DNA of 64,000 nucleotides, taken from Moringa oleifera (taxonomy: Eukaryota > Streptophyta > Magnoliopsida > Brassicales > Moringaceae). Made by a program: the position numbers and the translations under genes. The notes below the pieces were generated by a model that saw only the letters and a list, made by a program, of their open reading frames with translations, had not been told where the DNA came from and did no database searches. Where the stretch lies: the NCBI GenBank assembly GCA_021397835.1, contig JAJFZO010000747.1, forward strand, positions 2,606,501-2,670,500. Direction: 5' to 3'. How positions within the stretch are numbered: position 1 is the first letter of the stretch; every line of letters begins with the position of its first letter. Below, in pieces: positions 36,470 to 49,200 of the stretch.

Positions 36470-37030
36470 AAAACTAACATGGACATTGATATTGCTTCTA
36501 GACATTTACTTGCTGGCATTGGACATACACTCCTCCACATGTACGGCAAAATACATATGTAGAGAGAGAGACAGAAATGGAGACAAGAGGGAGAGAGAGA
36601 CAGGGAAAGATGAGGATTCTGTGTAGTGAATGTCAAGGAGTGAGTGGAGCTGGCAACAGAAAGTAACCGGCATGAGTCTCGAGGGTTCCTTTTTGACCCT
36701 TTTCTCTGTGTCTGCTACTGTCACACAGTGATCAGCCATGGCCACGAACCAAGCAGTCCCACTGCTTTAAACGAACAACGTTTAACTGCTAAACTTTTTC
36801 TTCCTTTATTTTTTTTTTTCAGAAGAGGAAGAGGAGGAAGAAGAAGAAGAAGACACTCGTGCCTTTAATAAAGTCACTGCTCCGTTTTGTTTTGGCGACA
36901 AGTTGTGGTGTGACCTCTCACTTCCTCTATCATATCGTCACGTAGCTTTTCCTTTTTCTCGGATGTAAAAGATAAAGAACCCATGCATTCGCTTCTCCCA
37001 CGTGCATTCCTCCGCCTTTGAAACTAACTT
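36470..37030. other. Balanced-composition island with GA-rich tracts
   Basis: This block has (GA)n-rich sequence at about 36,558-36,602 and a GAAGAG-type purine tract at about 36,822-36,853. Overlapping minus-strand frames (36,439-36,745) and a plus-strand frame (36,644-36,868) are open but match no known family. Composition resembles a plant 5' leader or promoter, but no coding exon follows on either side. Confidence 0.3.
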
Positions 37031-38989
37031 TCACTTTTAATTTTTATATATAGTAAACATTAAGATCTTTTGATGATTTAAGTTATTTTTATTTAAATTG
37101 TATTGATTTTTATTTATTTAAAAATATTAAAATAAAAAATATATAATATAAAATTTTAATATTTATCTCTTGTTATCAAATTCAAAAAATATAAAATAAA
37201 TATCAATATATTAATTTTATTAAATTAAATATTGACTCAAAAAGTTGTAAAAAAATTAAATATATTTTTGTTATTAAAATATTTTAAAAATAATTTAACT
37301 GAATTCAACTATTTTATTTTAAATTTGAATAATTTTTAACTCAAGAGTTATTTTTATAAAATTTTAAAAATTTTAACAGTATAAACTAAAAAATATACTT
37401 TTAACATTAAATAATATTTGACATTTTATTATGATATTAGTTTAAATATTTCTTTGTAAAAAATTTTAAATCAAAATTCATTCTACATGTTTCCATGAAG
37501 ATTTGATTGATTATTTTTTAAACATTCATTTATTTGGTAACACAAAATACATATCAAAATTTTATATAACTTGTATTTTAAAATAAATAATTATAATTTA
37601 TCATATTAATGTAATAAATTATTAAAATTAATTAATTTAATAATTTTTTATATATGTTTATTTATATTTATTTACATATTAATGACCGTATATATAACAC
37701 TAAACAAAAAAGAATGAAAGGAGAAAATCAGAAGATGAAAAAAAAAAAAGAAGTGAGAGGATATTAAGTAAAAAACCGATAATGCATATGGTCCCCTTCA
37801 CGTGAGCAAGATTTTCTTTTTCCCAATTTTCTCGGAATTCAAACAGATCAAAGAAAGGTTTAAATTGTAAATAAAATATTTTAGGATTGTCGGAATGGAC
37901 CCGAAATGGTCCGAGAGGAGTCGGGTTGGGCCAGGCGTGCATAGGATTTGCATGAACAAAACCCGAACATAAACGCAGACAATGGGATAGGTTACGTCCA
38001 TTTCTCTGGTTGTCTTTTTTTATCCCTTTTGCAGACAAGTGAACGTATTTCTGCCTTTTAATGCCAATGTTATCACTCTCTTTTTAGACCATTAAGATAT
38101 CGATGACACCCTCGGGTCCCTCTATTTGTCAAGTGAGTTTCAATTTCTATTTTTATTTGGAAATTAAAATTTAATTTAAGGTGAAAATTATGTAAAATTT
38201 TAGTTTTTATATCATATTATTAAGTAAATTTTGATGTTAAAAAAGTTATGAATTAAATTATAATTTATTAATTTAAATTTGTTACAATATTTAACTTGTA
38301 CAAAAAATTTAAATTTCAAACTATTTACACATGTAAAGACTATTCAAATTACTATTATAAGCAAAAAGTTTATAAAAATACAAATAGTAAATTATTTAAA
38401 TTTAAAAATTAAATTGCAATCTATTTTTAAAATTTTATAACAACAAAAGTATTTTTAAAGTTTTACAATTATTTGAGTTAAATTTTAATTTTAAATAAAA
38501 TAATAAATAAATATTTAATTTAATATTTTTAAATATTAAATTTATTTGATGATATAAAAGAAAAAAATTAGTGGCTTTTGGTTGTACGTAACATACCCCA
38601 AGTTGACGTACTTTTTGGAAAAATTAAATTAATGTTTTAATTCCAAAAGACTTGATATTTTCATGAGATCCTTTGTTTAATTTTTAAACATTATGTTATT
38701 GGCTCTCATTGGATCATCCAAATATTATTTAAAAATAATAAAAATAGTAATTTAATATTTTCTCAATTCATGTATTAAGTGAATGTTATATTTATAAACA
38801 TATAATATTAAAATAAAATAATCAATGAATCTTTGACTAAATTCCAATTCAAGAAATCTAAAAAAAATGAAAGAAAAGAAAAGCAAAGAATGGCATTCCA
38901 TAGGCCATAGCTGAATTATTTATTTTTAATTTTTTTAAAAATTTATTGAACTGAATAAATGATTCTCGTTCATTCTCTAATCAGATAAA

Positions 38990-39430
38990 TACAAATAGTC
39001 AATCAATTAGAGTATGTGCAGCGGGAAGGCGATGATGAGGAGGGGTGCATGGACAACGATAGACTCGGTAGCAGCATAAAGTAGCTGAAAGAAGGAGATT
39101 GTACTGTACTTTGCTCTCCATGATAAGAGCAGGGGGCGGGAAGGGAACAAGCCGTGTGAATGCTCGTGCGCTGTACATGTCAGAGCTAGACGAGAGGTAG
39201 AGGGAGTACAGGGGAGGGTAGTTTCGTAAATGAAAGGAAGAGGGAGGGTAATACGGGCCGGGAAAAGTGAGGCGTGATATAGAGAGAGAGTGAGGAATGT
39301 ATGTGGTGGGACAGTGAAGCAGCGCCAAAGGCGCAGGCCACCCGATAGAATCAACTTTATATGTTTAGATGATCACCTTTCTTGTTGCATCCCACTCGCT
39401 ACTCCCTCGCGTGGACGCAACCCTTTCCAC
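38990..39430. other. Purine-rich island upstream of ARF4
   Basis: About 440 bp rich in A and G on the plus strand, surrounded by AT-rich DNA. Two minus-strand frames (38,999-39,328 and 39,007-39,354) stay open for more than 100 codons, but the peptides are Leu/Pro/Ser/Thr-rich with no family resemblance, as expected when reading a pyrimidine-rich strand. It lies about 2.2 kb before the ARF4 start and may be a conserved regulatory block or a non-coding transcript. Confidence 0.3.
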
Positions 39431-41172
39431 AATTTTTTTTTAAATTTTAAATTAAAAGGGCTGTCAACTCTTCAAATTTGTAATAAGCAATGAAACTTTA
39501 TCGAATATAAAGAAAATTGAAGGGTAAATATTATTTTTATTTTTAATTAAATTTTGGATTTGAAAATGTTTTGAAATAAATATTATTTTATTGATTTAAA
39601 TATTTGTGAAGAATTAAAAATATTTATATATTCAAAAAATTGCTTGAACAGATTTACACTTTAATTTAATTTTTTTCCCTCAAATTTTAATAATTTTAAA
39701 TTAATAAATTATTTTTTATAATTTTTTAAAATTTTAAAATTATAATTTTTAAAAATTATTTTCAACATTAAAATTTTTTTAAATTTTTTATTGAACAATC
39801 TTTTATATTATATAAAATTTTAAGTTAAAATTTGTGATAAAAATGTTTAATTTTAAAATTTTAAAATTTTAAATATGATTTAATTTGATTCAAATTGATA
39901 TATAAAAGTTTGTTTAAATATGTTTTAGAAGATAGAGTTTGATTAAAGATAAAGAATAAATCTCAAAGTTTTAAATGATATTTACTTAAAATTAAATTAT
40001 TAAAATATAATTTTTATAAATATTATTTATGTATATTTAAAAAAATTAATATAATAAAATTTTATAATTTATGAAAATATAGTAAAAAAGAAAAAAAATG
40101 AGACTTACTATATTTTAACTTAGAAACCCATGTTTTTATAAAATATTTTATGATTTTAATATGTTTATAAATATTTAGAAACTAAAATTTTATTTATTAG
40201 TTGATAGAGTAATTTCAAATAATATAAAATTTAAAATCTGCAAACTTTATCATATAATATATTTGTAAAATAAAATTAAAAATATAAAAATAAAAGACAT
40301 TACGCAACTTAGAGATAATCCAAATGTAAGCAAATTTTTATACAAATATTTTTTTGGAAAATTTTTGTAGCTTCAGAAAGGGTCATGAATAGAAAGCGAG
40401 TGCGTTCACGCAACAAGAATGCGGGTGAAAAAAGAGCATAAGTGGAGAGAGAATGGAAATGAAAAAAAAAAAACAAAAGAGTTGATGAGACTTGAGATAT
40501 AAGAGCGGACTGCTGGGTCTCTGAGTCACTGAGTCCTAACAACTAACAGCACCCCCAAGATAGTTGCTGCCAAAGCCCTATGGGCCCCATTTCTCCTACA
40601 TCCATCACACTCTTTCTCTGTTACTTTCATTTTCTTTTTTCCTTTAAATCTCTGTGGCTCTATCTGATGATCTCATAAATGAATAGAAAAACTTAGCTGA
40701 GAAAAGAGTGCCCAACAAATATATCTGCTTCCAGTACATTATTTGGGGTTATACACTGATGGGTTTGTCAAAATTTTCTTGTTATTGGAATTTATGTGTT
40801 TGGTTTCTGAGAAAAAGGAAGGAAAATTAGTGGGGAAAGAGGGGAAACTGGTTTTTGTAAGCATTGAATAAAAAGCCCAGCCTTTGTTTTGGTGGTAGGG
40901 CTTCATAGCACAGTGAGGAAATCACCAATTAAAAAGGGAAGAAATTTAAAGAAAGTTAAGAAAAGGGGATAAAGGCAAGGCAAAGAAAGCAGGGAGGGGA
41001 GGGTGGGGGAGTGTGGGTTCTGTACTGTATTGCCTTGTCCCCTCCACCCAACACAGTCTCTCTCTCTCTCTCTTTCTCTCTGAAGAACAGTCTCAACCCT
41101 CAAGTCCAAAAAGCCACCACTACATTGGCTTTTATTGCCTTTTGTTTCTGTGCCTCCTATTTGCAATTGTCC

Positions 41173-41253
41173 ATGTCTGCTTCCTCTGCTCCCTTTCTTC
41201 AATACCTGCAAATGGAGGAGGAATCATACTTCGAAACTCTTGTTATTATTTGA
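41173..41253 (+). CDS. Candidate upstream ORF 1 of ARF4 (26 residues)
   Basis: An ATG at 41173 opens a 26-codon frame ending TGA at 41253, followed by non-overlapping sequence. The peptide includes QYLQMEEESYFETLVII. It lies in the probable ARF4 leader and would reduce downstream initiation if translated. Upstream ORFs that limit translation are established for other ARF genes such as ARF3 and ARF5; for this one it is inference. Confidence 0.3.
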   Translation: MSASSAPFLQYLQMEEESYFETLVII

Positions 41254-41306
41254 TCCCTCTCTCTCTTGCTTTTTTATTTTTTTTTCTATCCTCTAGCATT
41301 TTAGCC

Positions 41307-41405
41307 ATGACTCCCTTGTTGTTTTCTGTTCATCTCCTTCCCTTCTTCTTCTGTCTTAGCTTTCTGGGTACTCTTCAAAAGCATGGATTTCTCAGCTTGA
41401 TTTGA
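41307..41405 (+). CDS. Candidate upstream ORF 2 of ARF4 (32 residues)
   Basis: An ATG at 41307 opens a 32-codon frame ending TGA at 41405, about 170 bases before the main start. The peptide is hydrophobic at its start (MTPLLFSVHLLPFFFC). It could affect ARF4 translation if the leader includes this segment unspliced. Confidence 0.28.
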   Translation: MTPLLFSVHLLPFFFCLSFLGTLQKHGFLSLI

Positions 41406-41577
41406 CCTCATTTTCCTATTCTCTTTCGTTTTCAGCTTTTTAGGTACTCTTCTTTACCAGTTTGTCATCTCCGCATCCTCCTCTCCTTTTGGATATTTTG
41501 TTTGGTAGATTGGTCATGTGGATGTACTTCCGTTGAAGCCATAGACTTCTCTGCAAGAACTACAGGGTCCTGTGTTC

Positions 41578-44500
41578 ATGGAAATTGATCTGAACCATGC
41601 AGTGACTGAGGTGGAGAAGAATGCGCTCTGCAATGGGGACTGCGACAAGGGCAGTGGCTGCGTTAGCTGCTGCTTGTCCTCTTCATCGTCTTCTTGTTCT
41701 TCAAATTCATCTTCTCCTTCTGAGTCGTCTTCAATTTACTTGGAGCTTTGGCATGCTTGTGCTGGGCCTCTCGCTTCCCTGCCCAGTAAAGGAAATGTGG
41801 TCGTGTACTTTCCTCAAGGCCACCTGGAACAGGCTGCAGCCACTACAACTCCTTTCTCCGCCATGGAAATGCCCTCCTTTGATCTCCAGCCTCAAATCTT
41901 CTGCAGAGTTGTCAATGTTCAGCTCCTTGTAAGTACTTTTCATTTCTGATTGAAACCCTTTATGGCTCTTCCTATTACGTCCACAAAGGATTACAATTTC
42001 TGCTTCAATTACTATCCATGAAAACAGGCCAATAAGGAGAACGATGAAGTGTATACACAGCTTACCCTGCTTCCTCTACCAGGGGTACTACTTGAAAACT
42101 CCATTTTCGTTTCAAATTTATTTCAAAAGCTTATTGCTTGCTCTTGTTTTTGATTTTGATTCCAATCTTGGCTGTTCTACAGTTGACAGGACTGAATTTA
42201 GAGGGAAAAGATGCTGCAGATGAAGAAGGAGGAGGAGGAGGGTCACCAGCAAAATCAACCCCTCACATGTTCTGCAAAACACTGACAGCTTCTGATACAA
42301 GCACTCATGGAGGCTTCTCCGTTCCTCGCAGAGCAGCTGAGGACTGCTTCCCTCCTCTGGTTCGACTTCTTATGCAGAATTGCTCTTGTTCTTCCATAAG
42401 ATATCTATAAAGGGTACTAAGACCTAATGCTAGTTTTCTTGATTGCAGGACTACAAGCAACAGAGGCCATCGCAGGAGCTTGTAGCCAAGGACCTTCATG
42501 GAGTGGAGTGGAGATTTCGGCATATTTATAGAGGTAATTCTTGTGGGAATTCTGTCAAATTCTGAAGAAGAATTGTATGATTGATTGATTATTGATTGTT
42601 TATTATATTTCAGGTCAACCAAGGCGGCATCTGCTCACTACAGGATGGAGCATTTTCGTTAGTCAAAAGAATCTTGTTTCAGGTGATGCAGTGCTCTTTT
42701 TAAGGTATGCATGGATAAAAACCTCAGCTCGGAATCATTTCCTTTCGTTATCACCTAGAGTTGAGCTCATAATTCCACCAATAAACTTAGTAATGACCCA
42801 AAAAAGTAAGAGAAAATCATTATGAGGAAAATGGTCATTCCAGGGAGAAAATCACTGAAATGCTAACAAAATTAGAAGAATTCGGTTTCCATTTGGTATT
42901 AGTACCTTGTTCATACTATCTACTAATTCGAAGATCTCGAATCCCTTTTTGTGAGTGGTTGTAGGGGCGAAGATGGAGAGCTGAGGTTGGGGATTCGAAG
43001 AGCTACTAGGCCGCGAAATGGTCTTCCGGATGCTATCATCACAAAGCAGAATTCCAATATTCTTCCTCTAGTGGCGAATGCAATATCTACCAAGAGCATG
43101 TTCCATGTCTTCTACAGTCCACGGTAAATTTCTACTGCCCCCATCATTTGAATTTGTAGACTTAATTTTGCTCTTCTTGCTTCTATGGACATGAGAAATC
43201 AACTGGTTCATCTTCAATGATACTGCAATCTAGGCTTTAGAACACTACTGAGTTATCTCATGTCATATATGCTCGTTACAGAAATATTGGAAGGTTAAGT
43301 AGGCGTCAGAAACTTTCTGAACTAGTTAATGTTTCTTTGTGTTGCTGCGGTATTAGGATTAAACCGAGGATTTACAGGTCAAGTCTCATAACCAGAGCGT
43401 GAGCTGGTTGTGAGGGTTCAGGGTCGGGTAGGGGGCTAGATGTGAAAGCATCTCTTTTTGGACGTTTAATCTCGTTGAAAGTGTTAACATAGAAACTCGG
43501 GAATGTACTAAAACGATGTCTAGCATTTTGAGATATCTAAATGACTGGTTAGAATGAAATGGATTGAAAAAACATTGGTTTTGAAAAGATTAAAGAAGAA
43601 AGTATTTCGTACATTTGATCTACGATATGGAGCTCTGTTAATCCATGGGAGTTCTGTTGAACCATGTTATTTTTACGTAAATATTGGATAAGTGTCTTAG
43701 TCTTTGGGCACTAGTTCTCAGGAATCCTTTTAGTATATTTATCAAAATCCCGGTAAAATACTTTCTAAGTTGTTTGATGTACTGATATACAGGGCAAGTC
43801 CTGCGGATTTTATCATACCCTACCAAAAGTACATCAAAAGCATTTCGAGTCCAATGTGCATCGGAACAAGATTCAAAATGAGATTTGAGACGGATGATTC
43901 TCCAGAAAGAAGGTCTTGCTTCTTGATCATGTTGCTTGATTGAAATAATTGTTTCCTGAATAACGATTTTCTTCTGAGAAAATCATCAGCTTCTGCTTTC
44001 TTGCAGGTGTAGCGGTGTCGTGACCGGAGTCGGGGATGTGGATCCATATCGATGGCCCAACTCCAAATGGAGGTGTCTGGTGGTAAGCTTCACGGGTTTT
44101 ACATTTGGTGTTGTATGTGTGCTATTCAATAAAGAGCACAGAATAAGCTACTGAATGGAAATTCTTTTTGATACTAATTAACAGATTAGATGGGATGAAG
44201 ATATCATGAGCGATCGCCAAGGACGAGTTTCCCCATGGGAAATTGATCCTTCTGTTTCTCTCCCGCCTTTGAGCATTCAGTCTTCGCCGAGGCTGAAGAA
44301 GCTTCGGACAGGTCCGCAGGGAACTCCACCCGACAATCCTCTAACCGGTAAGGAATTTCTCAGTGAAGCAAATCGTAGAGCTGCATGCATCATTCTTTAT
44401 ACTTACCAGTTTGTGTTGCAGCAGGAGCCGGTGGTTTTTTGGACTTTGAGGTGTCGGTAAGACCCTCTAAGGTCTTGCAAGGTCAAGAAAATGTCGGTTT

Positions 44501-45705
44501 CATGTCACCCATGTACGGATGTGACATTGTGAACCGTTCACTGGATTTTGAGATGCAATCCGGTGCACATCGAAGTGCAGATAAAGCTAAACTCGGTGAT
44601 TTCATGAGGGCTAAGCCCTCAACTTACACAGGCTTCGTGGAACCTAATAGGTTCCCGAGGGTCTTGCAAGGTCAAGAAGTATGCCCGTATAGGTCCCTGG
44701 TACAAAAGGCTGATTTCAACATCGGTGCTTGGGGAAAACCAAGTCTTGGTTGCAACTCTTTCAACATGTATCAAGCAACCAAATCGAACATCTACCCAAT
44801 AGCATCAGAAGGTCTACGAAGTATTTATTTCCCTTATGGAGGCCAAGAACCTATGATGCGTTCCTATGCAGCAAATTTTCCGAGGGAGAATGTTACATTC
44901 ACCACTTCTTCGATTCAAACTCGGGTTATTGGGGATGACGTTAGGAACCCGAATCTAGTGAATGAGCACAAGTCACCAGAAAACGTTCCTACTTCTGCTT
45001 TTAAAACCAATATGAGAAATCCCAATGATGATAGCTTTACTGGGACTGCACCGGGATGTAAACTTTTTGGGTTCTCCTTGACTGCAGAAATAACAGCAGC
45101 AAACTCGCAAGGCTCGGGTAAAAGGAGTTGCACGAAGGTAACAGATTGTAACATCAAAATTCCAAATGTAACTTTTGCCTTACTGATTTGTTCTGCTGAT
45201 GTATGTAAGTCTTATGAAGGTTCACAAGCAAGGCAGCTTAGTTGGCAGGGCTATTGACCTTGCGAGACTGAATGGATATGACGACCTGTTGAATGAACTT
45301 GAGCGGCTGTTTAGCATGGAAGGACTTCTACGAGATCCTGACAAAGGGTGGAGGATCCTGTACACTGACAGCGAGAACGATATGATGGTCGTTGGTGATG
45401 ACCCATGGCAGTAAGTATATATCCTGTTTCTCATAATTTAAAGTAGATTACTCAATTTTACGAGTCTTCTCTATAATTCTTGTGCTCGTTTTAACTTTTT
45501 CGTTCTTTTTTCTGGTGGTAGTGAATTTTGTAATGTGGTGTCGAAGATCCATATATACACTAAAGAAGAAGTGGAGAAGATGACTATAGGGGTGATCAAT
45601 GATGATACTCAGAGCTCTTTGGAGCAAGCACCTGTGGTAATGGAAGCATCAAAGTCATCTTCAGTGGGTCAGCCGGAATCGTCTCCGACCGTAATAAGGG
45701 GTTGA
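41578..45705 (+). CDS. ARF4: Auxin response factor 4 (ARF4), 12 exons, 789 aa
   Basis: Nuclear DNA-binding protein that represses auxin-responsive genes; with ARF3 it sets abaxial (lower) leaf identity and juvenile-to-adult change. Exons: 41578-41928, 42028-42084, 42183-42359, 42449-42533, 42614-42704, 42965-43123, 43793-43912, 44007-44082, 44185-44347, 44422-45137, 45220-45410, 45522-45705; all junctions keep frame. The N terminus has a long Ser run (about 34-52) then [17 protein letters not shown]3 domain about 166-267 ([20 protein letters not shown]); ARF dimerisation part to about 375; Ser-rich middle without a Gln-rich activator; a repressor-type KLFGF motif at 640-644; PB1 domain from about 667 with K668 and the acidic [15 protein letters not shown]. 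Length and sequence match Arabidopsis ARF4 (788 aa); ARF3 lacks PB1, so ARF3 is excluded. Two tasiR-ARF sites lie in exon 10. Confidence 0.97.
44469..44489 (+). promoter_or_regulatory. tasiR-ARF target site A in ARF4 exon 10
   Basis: The site reads AAGGTCTTGCAAGGTCAAGA plus one A and encodes KVLQGQE. It is complementary to TAS3-derived tasiR-ARF, with one G:U pair near the middle. In land plants these siRNAs guide AGO7-dependent silencing of ARF2, ARF3 and ARF4. Confidence 0.95.
44658..44678 (+). promoter_or_regulatory. tasiR-ARF target site B in ARF4 exon 10
   Basis: A second site, with core GTCTTGCAAGGTCAAGAA, starts 189 nt after site A and again encodes RVLQGQE. Having two sites in this order is the conserved arrangement in ARF3 and ARF4 genes. 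Confidence 0.95.
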
Positions 45706-46280
45706 AACCAAGTAATTTTAAGTACTATATTGACTACCAATGTGTGTAGAACTTAATCGAAACTGAACTTAAGCATCTATCTTATGTTATTTAATTTGAA
45801 GTTTGGTATTTGAACCTATGTATAAGCCTTTCATGGCTTTCATGGCCTTCAGGTATTGACTCTAAGCTTGGCTAAGTTGGCTAAAGTACTTGAGATTACT
45901 GCTATCCTTCTCGTTAATGGCAGTAGTGCCTCAGCAGTATTTTACTATTTTGTGTGATGATACTGTGCTTTTTATCTGTTTACCTAAAGAAGAGGAAACT
46001 AGATATTGCTGTGCTTCACTAAATTATACCCTAAATAACATACCAAAACAACAAAAGCTGATATCATATTCTTATTCCAAGAGCTTTGAAACATGGCTAG
46101 CTAGAGATGAAATCTCAAGTAAATATACAAGGAAGCGGGGGTGAAAATTTTCGTAGTATAAATTTATAATGAAGATAATACTTAGTGTTACTATTCCTTC
46201 TTTGGAATTCATGAAAGTTTCATACTTTAGAAGGTGCAAAGAATAATTGTGCAACTGAGGGAGGCATAAGCCTACCAACT
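45706..46280. other. Convergent 3' region between ARF4 and IVD (575 bp)
   Basis: No coding sequence. It must contain the 3' UTRs and poly-A sites of both genes. A 575-bp gap between two stop codons leaves little room, so the two transcripts may overlap in their tails. Confidence 0.6.
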
Positions 46281-49200
46281 TTACTGCTCCTTGAAGAGCT
46301 CACGGCCAATGATCATTCTTCTGATCTCACTAGTCCCAGCCCCAATTTCATAAAGTTTCGCATCTCGAAGAAGACGGCCGGTTGTGTACTCGTTTACGTA
46401 CCCATTGCCACCTAAACATTGTATAGCCTGCAAAATTGAATATGAAACTGTAACCAATTTTGACATTTGGCAGAACTTAAACCACTATATAGTCTAGCTT
46501 CCCTGTCCCTCCTGATCAAGAAAGATCAGTCTAGTCTTCTTAATACCAAATCAACACATCAATAGGACTTAAGTTAAATTAATTGCTGTCTTGCAATACT
46601 AATTAAAAACAATGATGAAAATTACTTTCATCAGCTTCGGCAGGACATGACCTCAATGGGGTAGGGAGACAGAAGACTTATGTTTCGAGTAAAACAATAG
46701 TTTTGGCCTTTGTTGAGTTTACAGAGAAGAGCTTCTTTTCATGTTTTGTATTATTATATTCTAAAAGTGGCACCCAATACTTTGTACGCCGTTATCACCA
46801 ATCAAATTAACGTGTAAGAAGAGCTGAAAACAGGAATAGTTGTGCTGTTCTTTCACCTGTAGAGCAACTTGGGTAGCTCTTTCCGCAGCACAGAGAATAA
46901 CTCCAGCGCAGTCCTGAAAAATAGCATAGAATAAAGTTATTAAGCATGCGTTCAACCATCCATGGTCAAGCCAATCAGAAACAAGAAAACTACTCTGTTG
47001 CATTTTCAAACTTAATAAAAGTTCTCTTAGTAATAAACAAATGAAGGATGAGAATCAAGTAGGCAAACAACTAATCAATACTCTGCATGGAATTTCATGC
47101 TACACTAGGTTCACTGGAATAAAAATTGCAACAGCATTTCCTAACTGCCATCACAATCACGTTAGATGACTTGTTACAGAAAGATAATCAGCAACTGAAG
47201 GTGTTACATAGAAGTAACAGCAGCCAAAAGAAATGATGTTCGGAAACCAAGGTGAATCTCTAACAGCAAAAAGAACAAGATGCACATCAAATTTCTTAGA
47301 AGGCTCAATGTCTAGATGGGGACAGATTAACAATATACTGACATCTAGAACTTAAAAGTAACAGTGGGTGCATCAACTAAAAGCTGAATCTTGAGATGAT
47401 AAAAGAGAAAAAATTAAATATCTGCTATTACCTTGGGGTCAGTTTTCCCATTATCAGAGTCCCTGGCAACAGAGTAGACGTATGACCTGAAACAATGACA
47501 ATTTTTTACTGCTGCCACATGAAATTGAATTTTGGAAAAGAAAGTCTATTGTGAAGTAACAATAATATACCTCGAAGATTGTAGTGAAGTATACATATCA
47601 GCAATTTTTCCCTGTAATCAAAGCACAAGGATTAAACTCCTAATAGACATCAGAATCAGGAGGATAATTATGCTACTATTAAAAACCTGTATAAATTGGA
47701 ATTCCCCAATTGGACGACCAAATTGTTCTCTCTGCCGAATGTAAGGAAGCACAACATCAAGACATGCCTGCATGATGCCAAGGGGCCCAGCTGCTAACAC
47801 AAGCCTCTCCAGATCAAGACCTGACATCATGACATAAACCCCTGAAAGAAAGGGCGATCATAAATTAGAATCTCATGTGAGTATAACATGATGAAAATGG
47901 TTTTTCCTCGAAGGTAAATACAAAGAACACTTAAATGACTGCCAACTATTTATTAGTCATGGCAAGAACAGGGATACAGGATCATCAGGTACTTTTCATG
48001 GTTTCACAATTCACACATAGTAGAGCAGCCAAGACAGCTCTCATCTTTAAGAGAGTATTGAGATAACTAATTTCTTTTATCTGACCATGTGCACTAGCAA
48101 GTTCAAGTATTAGTGATATATTTGGCAAAACTACCTATTACATCTTGGGTGCTCCATACATAAATAAAAGGGCTTCACAATGAAATTTTAATATTTCAAT
48201 TGAAGAAAAAGAGTCCTTTCAACAGCTTAGAGTGGCCCAATGGGAGGTCTCTAGTGTTTCCACACACTAAAACTCATCCTATATTATTCAAATAAATATA
48301 CAAGGATAACATCCAAGAAAGCTGTCTCTAAAACCAAAACTATGCTGGTTGAGCAGTTAAGTTTCCATCAGAATGAGATTTGGCAGTTTCTTCAAATAAT
48401 AACCAAATAGTAATCACATATCCTCACTCTTTGGACAAAGGATCACCTGATCCAATAAGCAAAAAGTTCAGGAGACACACGCAACAATTATAAGCTTATA
48501 GTAATGCAAAACCTTTTCCTTCTTTCCCAAGAACATTTTCTTCTGGAACAAAGCAGTTCTCAAAGACAAGCTCACATCTGCTCAGAGCATCACCATAATT
48601 AGTAGAGAAGATGCAAAGAAGAGAGAGGACTCCGACACAGATAACCTAAGTCAAGAGCATTGTAGACATACGTATCACTTCCTCTCATCCCAAGTTTGTC
48701 CAATTTCTGAGCGGTGCTGAATCTGCAGAGCCACAAAAAAACTTTCAAAATATATTATTCAAGTACACTTTTTCCATTTTGTTTCTGTATTGCACTTAAT
48801 CATAGCAGGAAGCCCTTATTCATACTTTCCAGGAGCATTTTAAAATCATTTAGATATAGACATAGTTCATTGATTTTCTTTATAATAGTTTTCGAAAATA
48901 GATTTTTTCTCTACACCTTTCTCCATACATTGATTCTGCGCTTCATATGGTATTAAAGGACAACAATGAAATTCGCTTCTGCTTGATGAATTGTATTTCA
49001 ACTGACCTCCAACTCACAGCAGTGCAAGCGTCCTTATTAAAAGATACAATTAATATTTAGTTAAAAAACGCCCAATGGCACAGTTGTGAAAACAGTAGCC
49101 AGTTCACTCATACAAGAAATGATTGCCAGGTGCATATTAATCACAATCAATCTGCATGATGATTTAGAAGGACCCCTTTTCTATGTCCTAATTGGACCAA

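Larger units (their letters stand above)
30500..40300. other. About 10 kb AT-rich gene-free region between p44 and ARF4
   Basis: Mostly A and T, with open frames encoding only low-complexity Phe/Leu/Ile/Lys/Asn peptides. Islands with more balanced composition stand out at about 31,870-32,330, 32,980-33,560, 34,080-34,750, 35,630-35,820, 36,470-37,030, 37,790-38,130 and 38,990-39,430. None holds a protein I recognise, and I matched no common plant microRNA sequence by eye. The region is upstream of both p44 and ARF4, so the right part may hold distal control elements of ARF4. Confidence 0.55.
40540..41577 (+). promoter_or_regulatory. ARF4: Promoter-proximal region and long 5' leader of ARF4
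   Basis: Sequence of gene-like composition precedes the ARF4 start. It includes a (TC)n tract at about 41,058-41,080, frequent in plant leaders, and long CT-rich stretches. The transcription start is not visible. If transcription begins near or before 41,060, the leader contains at least two upstream ORFs (41173-41253 and 41307-41405). An intron within the leader is possible (a TTTTCAG near 41,440) but not shown. Confidence 0.5.

Noticed and set aside
39007..39354. 115-residue minus-strand ORF
   Set aside because: Leu/Pro/Ser/Thr-rich reading of a pyrimidine-rich strand; overlapping frames are equally open, so no coding signal.
44206..44460. ARF4 frame running through the intron after 44347
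   Set aside because: A splice at 44347|44348 to 44422 restores the conserved GGFLDFE sequence; the read-through has no homologous counterpart.
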